Assembly (NCBI RefSeq): GCF_018873765.1 | Contig: NC_057925.1 | Coordinates: 49,674,010-49,738,009, forward strand | Direction of reading: 5' to 3' | DNA length: 64,000 nt | Origin: Telopea speciosissima | Taxonomy: Eukaryota > Streptophyta > Magnoliopsida > Proteales > Proteaceae | Shown here: positions 57,239-64,000 of the stretch, in pieces | Position numbering within the stretch: the stretch's first letter is position 1 | Layout of the letters: each line of letters opens with the position of its first letter | Translations under genes and position numbers: made by a program | Notes under the pieces: generated by a model | The model's database searches: none | The model's input: the letters and a program-made list of their open reading frames with translations, nothing else | What the model was told of the DNA's origin: nothing

Positions 57239-58707
57239 CCCCTTTGGGCTAGAGATGGATCAAAACATGGTTTCTTGTTTCTTTTTGTGGCGTATTTATA
57301 TATATATATAGGATGTATGGAGTTCTTTTACGGTACTGTATGTTTCTCCCAGTTCCATGCTCCTTGCAGACTTTTAATACTACAACGAATCTCTGGAATT
57401 TTATGGAGTAAATGAACTTAAAGAAGAAATGCCAATCCCTATTGTATATTTCTTTAGTCTCTCTCAAATAATGTTAAATAAAGTGGTATAACTCAATGGT
57501 ATATGAAGACACATCTAAAGTTTCAGATAACCTATGTGAGGGACCTCTATAACTCCCAACATCTCAACGCTAAAACTAATCCTTCGTAGGAGGATTGACG
57601 GTATCTTAATTGTTTGCGTTATTTGTTATTATAATGAGATGGTTTCCTATTAATACTTGAGAATTGCAAGTCTTATCTGTTGAACACACAGTACAGATGG
57701 CAGTGTCTGTGTGTTGGTTGTCATTGTTGTCAACACAGTGCATGTGTTGTTGTTGTTGTTGTCAAGACAATACATTGTGGTGCAGACAGTGATTGGATAG
57801 AGTCACAACATCCCCAGTAGTTCTTATAGTGTTCATAGTGGTAGTGACATCATTACAGGGGTTTGGCAGTGTATACAAAAGTCTCATGGTGTTTTGGAGT
57901 CATCTAAGGGCATTTTTGTCATTTTTAAGCATAGACAACATTATATGGGTATTTTTATAATTTTATAGAGTACTGATGGCCTAAAGAGATGAAAGTCAGC
58001 ACAGAAGAGTGTTTTGGTGATTATGTCAGTCACAGAGGTCAATGGAGTGTTGATTCAACTCAAAGGGGCATTTTTATCATTTAATGGTGATGTGACATGT
58101 CGACAGTGATGCAGTAGCATCTGTGTTTATGTGGCAACATATGACACTTTACCTCAGCTTTTAACAGTTCTTGTAAGCCTTAAACAGCTTTGGGTGAAGG
58201 TTAGATGCATTAAGAATGTTGATTTTATAGGTATCCACATTGATAGCATGTTTATTGGTATTTTTTTAGGTGTAACGGTAGAATTGGGCGGAACAATCTA
58301 TATGAATATTTACAGAAATTTTAAAGAGCTTGAGTCTTGAATCTTAAGCTAATTTTACAACAATCGATAGCAAGAGGAAGAGAGAGAAGAAAGAGAGAAG
58401 GGAGACAACAAATAGAAAGAGTTTTCTACTCCTATTCTGAAGACATTTTTGAGTTTTTTTTTAGGCAGTGACGTTGGTGATTGAACCCTTGCTGCTTGCC
58501 ACGCTATTGAAGAAATGCTCAAGAATTGAGGCAGAATTAAAAACTGAATTGAGAAAAAATGTTGGGCTTTACGCTGCTTAATTAGATGGGAATTGAAGGG
58601 ACAAAATGAAGTCAAAACACAAACATTAATATTGGGTTTGGACGATTTTTTTTTGTTAAGTTTGGTGACAAAACAAAGACTATTTATACATTTTTCCCCT
58701 CATCTAC
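57239..58707. other. 3' flank of the BMT5-like gene and intergenic DNA
   Basis: Begins with the 3' UTR (TTTCTTGTTTCTTTTTGTGG, shared with copies 1 and 2). A GTT/GTC-rich stretch lies at 57705-57770. No gene recognised. Confidence 0.4.
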
Positions 58708-58717
58708 AGTTGGGCCA

Positions 58718-58960
58718 GTGAGTCGATCAAGGGCTTGCTCTGTTGGTTCGCTGCTCCTTTGGAGAAACAGCGTCGGGAGCTTGATCAGTGGTTCAAGTCT
58801 CCTCAGCGACACCTAGTCCACATTTAATTGCTTTCCAAGAAGTGGAGCCTGTTGGTACCATATTTGACCCCGACCCCCTTGTGGGTCCCCTCTTTGCCTC
58901 CTTGTAGGGCCATGATGGCCATTCGGCCCTTGAATTGCACCAAAAAAAAAAAAAAAAAAG
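58718..58960 (+). mobile_element. SINE with poly(A) tail and 10-bp target duplication
   Basis: AGTTGGGCCA flanks it at 58708-58717 and 58961-58970. It ends in about 18 A residues. The head carries a B-box-like GGTTCAAGTCT (58791-58801) and, about 50 bp upstream, an A-box-like GCTCTGTTGGTTCG, the arrangement of a tRNA-derived SINE. No ORF. Confidence 0.8.
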
Positions 58961-58970
58961 AGTTGGGCCA

Positions 58971-60319
58971 CTGATACACCATTTAGATACTAAGCTAGGA
59001 ATATTTTTCTGATCCGGATTGCCAACTTGACAAGTTGGAAAACGGAGTCAACCGACTTGGTTTTAAAACAATACAGATGGTGGGTTAGATGAAGCTAGAA
59101 TTTTGTAGCCAGGCAGAGATCCCTGTCTACACGCCAAATTTCAGCTCAAGTGGATCTAGAGCTTTGAAAAATCTAAGACAACAAGAGGGTGCATGCCAAT
59201 TCATGGACAATTGAAAAATACAAGGAAAGATGTCACCAATACATGGGAGTGTATATGATTCAAGTTGATCGAGTCTAAAATTTGACGTGTAACTAATTCT
59301 AATATTTCCTAGATATTCAGCTATCAGAATTGCCACATCACCCTCCAATATTACACACTTTGGTATAGCAGACCATAGATTACAATCTGGGTGGGTAAAC
59401 CAGAAAACCTTTGTTCTCGACACCAAGTGTCACTTTCCTTCTACCACTTCGTATTATGTGGATTTCTAGTTATCACAATTGAACAATATAGAACCGAATA
59501 TGATTCAAAGAACACATTTGTGGCACTCCATTTTAGCATTAGAAATAAAATAGAACTATGTTCCTTCTATAAAATAAGCACATAAATAATTGACAAAAAT
59601 TACACTTCACTACGCCTAGTAGTACATGGGTGAATCCATGTGATGAAAGCCAAGTGTAGAGATACGGTCCCCAAAATCCAATGGGCGCATCCCTTAAGTC
59701 TAAGGAAATAGAATGGGATCGTACCACGTGGTCATACGCGTTGTAAAAGAGTTTTCTTATGAGATGGGTCACTCTGATGCTACAAGAGGGTCCATTAAGC
59801 TAAAGAAGGGAAAATCGTCACTTGGGTGAAGGGCTTAGGACCCAAAAATATCTCTCCTTTTTTAAGAGGAGAGAAAACTATGACTCGATGGCATCAAACA
59901 AATGGCAATATACACTCATAAATTGATAAATAATTACCTAAATTCCTACTTCCAAATTTCTAAAGAACTATAAACAAAACTAAAAATAAATGTAGCTAGT
60001 ATTCATATTCCAGTCCAAATTCACAGAAAAAATAGTACTACTAGAAGGCGCTCTGGCAGGGGTAAGGTGAATATTGCGCATGGTGCTTTGTCTGGGCCGC
60101 ATAGGCCGCTACGAGCAGGGCACCATAGAAGATCACAATCCAATTTTCATTAGACTTCAACGGTAATATATATATAAGGTACAAGAAGAAGAAATATAGA
60201 AAATAAAAAAGAAGAAGGAAATCCATCCATATCGCATGTGATATATGGTTTCCATATAGAGAGGAATGATATGAGTGGGAATTACAAAGATCTCCAAAGA
60301 TATTTCAAACTGTTGCTCC
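58971..60319. other. Intergenic DNA
   Basis: AT-rich with no gene recognised. No repeat termini were found. Confidence 0.4.
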
Positions 60320-60323
60320 CTTT

Positions 60324-60364
60324 TGGGGGGGGGGGGGGGGAGAGAGAGAGAGAGAGAGAGAGAG
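60324..60364 (+). repeat. Poly-G / (GA)n microsatellite
   Basis: A G run passes into about eleven GA units. Confidence 0.9.
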
Positions 60365-60534
60365 GTGTTTTTGTGGTCATAGTGAGGACGATTGGTGGAT
60401 GTATTAAAGCCTATGCGGAGAGTAATAACTCTCTACGTATAGGAAGGTGTCGTGGACTACCAACTCACGCCGAGTGTCCCAGGAGCCAAATCAAGAAAAA
60501 AAAAAAAAGGGGGGCAAAAAATCACTAATTGATC

Positions 60535-60710
60535 ATGTAGCTCCTACACTAGTGGGGGAGGGGGGGGGGGTTGACAATGAGAGCACATAGTGCATCAAAC
60601 ATAAATGGGAATTTATTTCATGGGGGTGTGTTGGTAGTTTTACCACTCTCCTATGTTTAGTCACAAAGACTACACGTCCAGGCAGTGAATCTGGAACCTA
60701 GCTAACCCCT
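60535..60710. repeat. Dispersed repeat copy
   Basis: TAGCTCCTACACTAGTGGGG ... TTTATTTCATGGGGG ... ACACGTCCAGGCAG. Related to 28275-28430. Confidence 0.5.
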
Positions 60711-61801
60711 TCATCCCCAAATGCCTCATCTAGGGTCATGACATTTTGTCTCCTCTTCGAAGCTATTCCTTTCTTGTACTTGTATGTCTTCTCTTTACTA
60801 GGAATGATTCTCTTCATAGAGTGGCATATTATTTTGAATAATCCATACTATTGAGAGACATAGTTTTGCATTGGCAGCCGTCTCACTAGCTTTTGCCCCT
60901 GTAGTATAACATTTTTTTCTTGCAACAAGGGAAAATCTTATTGATTCATACACTACTTGAAAAAAAGATTGGGTAAACTTTTTTTGTTTTTGGGTGGAGA
61001 AAATTGTGTAACTTTTAATAATTACAAAATGAAGAGTTAATTTTAAAAAACTTTAAAATTTATTTTGTACTCTACATTAAATTGCTTAAGAGAATAAGAC
61101 CATGATTTTACCTATCGGTTTAGTAATAGCTGTATCGGCCAATCCATATCGATATTGGCCAACACCAATACTGATACTTGGTTAATACCGTTCATCGATA
61201 CGATATTGACATGGTACAAATTGAGTGTATAATTGTCCAAATTTGGCTTAGATATCAGGTATCTTTGAGAGCAAAATAGATTGATACGATAAATACTAAT
61301 ACACCATATTTTACCTACCCAACCCATGCTTGACACGTGGAACGACTTGGATTACAAGTAAGTGGCCCACAGCCAGAAAAGGTGAGACCATAAACGAAAC
61401 GGTTATACTGGTCTAGACACGTGGGTAAGATCAGTTGAGAACTACCAAGTGGGTGAAGGCTGATAACCGTAATTCACGTGCGAGAAAATCCAGGATCCCG
61501 ATATCTGAGGAGAGGATCCCTCTTCTTGGAAGGGTTTCCTAATCCGAGCACAGTGGGACCACCTTACCAGGAAGGTAAACCTTCTGGCGAATCCAAGGGG
61601 GATCAGGAAGAGGGGGATGAGAAGAAACTTTTATTAATAAGGGTCTATGCACCCATGTAACTTAATTCTTTGATCAATAGAGAAATCAAGAAACACTAAA
61701 GAGTAGTCTTTGTTCTCCCTAATTCCTTCTAGCCCAGACTAGCTTGACAGTTGCAGTGTTTAAAGATCTTTCTTCAAGCATCATTTTTTGTGCAATAGAT
61801 A
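60711..61801. other. Intergenic DNA with a decayed iterated repeat
   Basis: 61100-61320 repeats TATCGATATTGGCC / GATACGATATTG words of the 15362 family without resolvable ends. The rest shows no gene. Confidence 0.4.
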
Positions 61802-61874
61802 CCAATACCCATTGTATTCGATACGATACCGATATCAATGCTGAACCAACCAATATCTAATACCTAAAACCATG
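61802..61874. mobile_element. Deleted hAT-like MITE of the TCGGTATCG family
   Basis: Only 73 bp. The right end CCTAAAACCATG is the family terminus and the body has GATACGATACCGATATC. Flanks AATAGATA (61794-61801) and AATAGACA (61875-61882) match at 7 of 8. The left terminus is eroded. Confidence 0.6.
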
Positions 61875-61950
61875 AATAGACAAGAGATAATCAAAAGAAG
61901 ATTACAACTTTCTTTTTTTAGGTTGAGCTCGATATTTTTAGATATCTGAA

Positions 61951-62025
61951 CTGCCAAGTGTTGAAATCTCCCCCCCGAACGACAGCTCTGCTCAGTTTTG
62001 GGAATTGGAGAGGATAAAATTCTCC
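61951..62025. mobile_element. Fragment of the Mutator-like MITE family of 15921
   Basis: CTGCCAAGTGTTGAAATCTCC and GGGAATTGGAGAGGATAAAAT correspond to one arm of 15921-16112. It lies 390 bp before the phosphofructokinase start codon. Confidence 0.6.
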
Positions 62026-62136
62026 ATTGTAAAGTGAAATGGAAGTTACACTACCCATGCATCTACGTTGGTTAAGCTGCTCACCCAACACCTACACCTG
62101 TTCGTTGCGTTCATCTTTGATTAACACATTTCATTA

Positions 62137-62277
62137 ATGGCGTTTAAGATTTGCAAACGTGTAAAGAAAGAAGAAGCTGTTCAAGTTGTAGAAAGAAAAC
62201 ACATATCGCCCGTTCCACCTGTCAAGAAGGTTCTCTGCCACGTACTGCTGCGACAACGGCAAAGCTTTCGCTGCTAG
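62137..62277 (+). other. Possible upstream ORF of the phosphofructokinase gene
   Basis: A 46-codon frame (MAFKICKRVKKEEAVQ...) runs from an ATG at 62137 to TAG at 62277, 135 bp before the main start. The transcript start is unknown, so whether it lies in the mRNA cannot be told. It has no recognised homologue. Confidence 0.3.
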
Positions 62278-62411
62278 TCTCTACTCACTACTCCAAGACT
62301 GACCAGGTTCTTCTTTCTCCCAACCTCGTTCTTTCTTTAATCCTCTCTCCTCTGAATCTCTGATAAATCCTTCTTTCCATCAATCTTTCTATCCTCCTCA
62401 CCTCACTCGCC

Positions 62412-63047
62412 ATGACCGATTTCCATTCGAAAATCGCTCTTCCTAGTACCACCTCCGGCGATGGGTATCAGGAGAACTTGAACCAACTGCATATCCAAAC
62501 CCTCTCTTTCCCACTGAATCCCCAACTTCAAAAGTTACCACATCTCTCCGATTACCTGCAAAACCTTCCAAATTTTACAAACCCTTTGGATCACAACCAC
62601 TTCTATCACTCATTCAACGAATTCTATATTTCTCCCTCCGATGTTGTTCTCCGTCAAATTCTCTTCAATATCTCCAACACCTCCCCTGTATCCTCCGCCT
62701 CCTGCACTCTCCTTCCCCTCGCCTACCGCCACGCAGGCCCTCGTAAGCAAATCTTCTTCAATCCTTCCACAGTCCGAGCGGCAATCGTCACCTGCGGTGG
62801 ACTTTGCCCTGGAATGAATACCGTCGTCAGGGAGCTGGTGATGGGATTGTGGGAACTTTACGGTGTGCGTCAGATCTTTGGTGTCATGGCCGGCTACAGA
62901 GGATTCTATTCCATGGAACCCATAAAACTTGATCCCAAGCTCGTGCACGGCTGGCATATGAAGGGTGGTACAGTTCTTGAGACCTTCAGAGGTGGTTTTG
63001 ATCTCTACAAGATTGTTAATGCCATTGAATCTCACGGATTTAATCAG
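62412..63047 (+). CDS. PFK: ATP-dependent 6-phosphofructokinase, first exon (gene continues past window)
   Basis: The ATG at 62412 opens a 212-codon exon ending at a GT donor (63048) in phase 0. The N-terminal 70 residues are poorly conserved; then come FYISPSDVVLRQILF, YRHAGPRKQIFF, the nucleotide-binding AAIVTCGGLCPGMNTVVREL, YRGFYSMEPIKLDP and KGGTVLETFRGGFDLYKIV, all typical of plant ATP-PFK. No obvious plastid transit peptide, so a cytosolic isoform is likely. The catalytic GGDGT and PKTIDND segments would be in later exons outside the window. It phosphorylates fructose-6-phosphate in glycolysis. Confidence 0.93.
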
Positions 63048-64000
63048 GTTCTTTTGTTGATCTTCAATTCTATAAAATTAGCTAACATCCTCTGTATTTG
63101 ATTCTTTCCCCCTCCCCCACTCCCTTTCCCTTCCCTTGGTGGTTAACATGAAAAACCCCTATTTGACATTCACCAAATAGACCTTAGGTATACAGATTTT
63201 GAGGGTTTGGTGTTCTTGGATTTTTGCTGAACTCTTTTCAAGCCTCAATTGGTAAGCTGACCCCAGCTATTTTCAAGCTAAGGGAGAAATGAAAATTGGG
63301 AATGGAGGAGTCTTTCAACAAGATCTGAAAGTCTTCAACTTTTCACCTTTTTTCACCATTGCCCAACATGGATGGGTCAATAGAAAAAGGACTGTTAGTG
63401 GGCCTTCAATTGCTCAAGCCTAGCTAGTCTCCTTAAAGATACCATTTAGGTTGGGGTGATTGATGCCTCAAAGATGAGAAATCAACATCTGTAACATGTT
63501 TAGTCCTCATAAAGTACTAGAATAACATTAAGTGGATGGTCAATTTGGGTTGATAACTAGATGTGAGTAAGGGTGTCAAATGGGAAGGTTCCTTACTGTT
63601 CTGGACCCAATGGGATCAATCCCAGAACTGTCCTGTTTACTAAATGGTCTAAAATCTAGGATCCACTTCCGTTTAATAATGGGATTATCCGTTTCAATTT
63701 TTTAACGGTTCTAAGCACTCAAACAATCAAATATCTACAAAATTCTTAAGTAAACAAATAAATTTCCCAAGCATACAATTAATTAGATATATTCCTAATC
63801 AAACATCATATCTTAAGAATACAAACATTTAACTCTCCTTGGTTTATTTCCAAAAAAAAAAAAAAAAAACTCTCCTTAGTTTTTCTGTTTTTTTATTTTT
63901 TTAATTACAATCTTTTATATAATAAGTATAAACCATTCCTAAATAAGTAATTTAGGCACGTTAAACAGGTCCAAGTGGTTCTGGTTTTAGCTGGTTCCTT
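63048..64000 (+). other. Intron 1 of the phosphofructokinase gene (incomplete)
   Basis: Starts with the GT donor. From 63568 (TAAGGGTGTCAAATGGG) a hAT-like iterated-core element begins and runs beyond the window; its inverted end is not visible. No exon was recognised before 64000. Confidence 0.6.

Noticed and set aside
13787-63047. Aldolase and phosphofructokinase as a metabolic gene cluster
   Set aside because: They are 47 kb apart with unrelated genes between them; plant housekeeping glycolytic genes are not known to be clustered, and nothing in the sequence links them.

Overview
This is nuclear DNA of a flowering plant. The genes are split by many GT-AG introns, sit far apart in AT-rich DNA, and code for proteins with clear angiosperm relatives. 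The spaces between them are packed with plant transposable elements: LTR retrotransposons, an Au-type SINE and other SINEs, hAT-like and Mutator-like elements. The genus cannot be fixed from the sequence alone; a non-grass angiosperm is the safest statement.

Genes, left to right. (1) The 3' two thirds of a uridine kinase/UPRT-like gene (+, 470-10283; its 5' exons lie before the window). (2) A complete cytosolic fructose-bisphosphate aldolase gene (+, 13787-15168). (3) A complete ten-exon gene for a multi-pass membrane protein of the At3g27390 family (-, 26232-20574). (4) A fragment of a chloroplast RPH1-like gene captured inside a long-TIR element (29973-31732). (5) A single-exon NDR1/HIN1-like (LEA_2) membrane protein (-, 33698-32931). 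(6) A local cluster of three BMT5-like (DUF2431) methyltransferase copies at different stages of decay: a disrupted copy at 42853-44960, a tiny remnant at 48480-48605, and an intact three-exon gene at 52197-57238. (7) The first exon of an ATP-dependent phosphofructokinase (+, 62412-63047), which continues past the window. Aldolase and phosphofructokinase are both glycolytic but 47 kb apart, so I read no functional link into that.

The most striking feature is a set of small elements whose bodies consist almost entirely of one short motif repeated on both strands (TCGGTATCG, CGGATTCGGAT, AAACGGTTT, GAGATCTCG, GGCGCCATGG and others). They end in short inverted repeats of the types CATGGTTT, CATAGTT or TAGGGRTGTMAA. 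Nine of them are flanked by 8-bp direct repeats (five perfect, four with one mismatch), which is the hallmark of hAT transposition. The same organisation with different cores suggests several parallel hAT-derived families.

Other mobile elements: an unusual LTR element with LTRs above 1.1 kb and only 131 bp between them (865-3439); solo LTRs with 5-bp target duplications (21555-22640 and 35775-38674, the latter nested in a hAT-like element); two further SINEs with long target duplications; two or more Mutator-like MITE families with 9-10 bp duplications; and two long-TIR elements, one carrying the RPH1 fragment. No tRNA, rRNA or CRISPR features were recognised.
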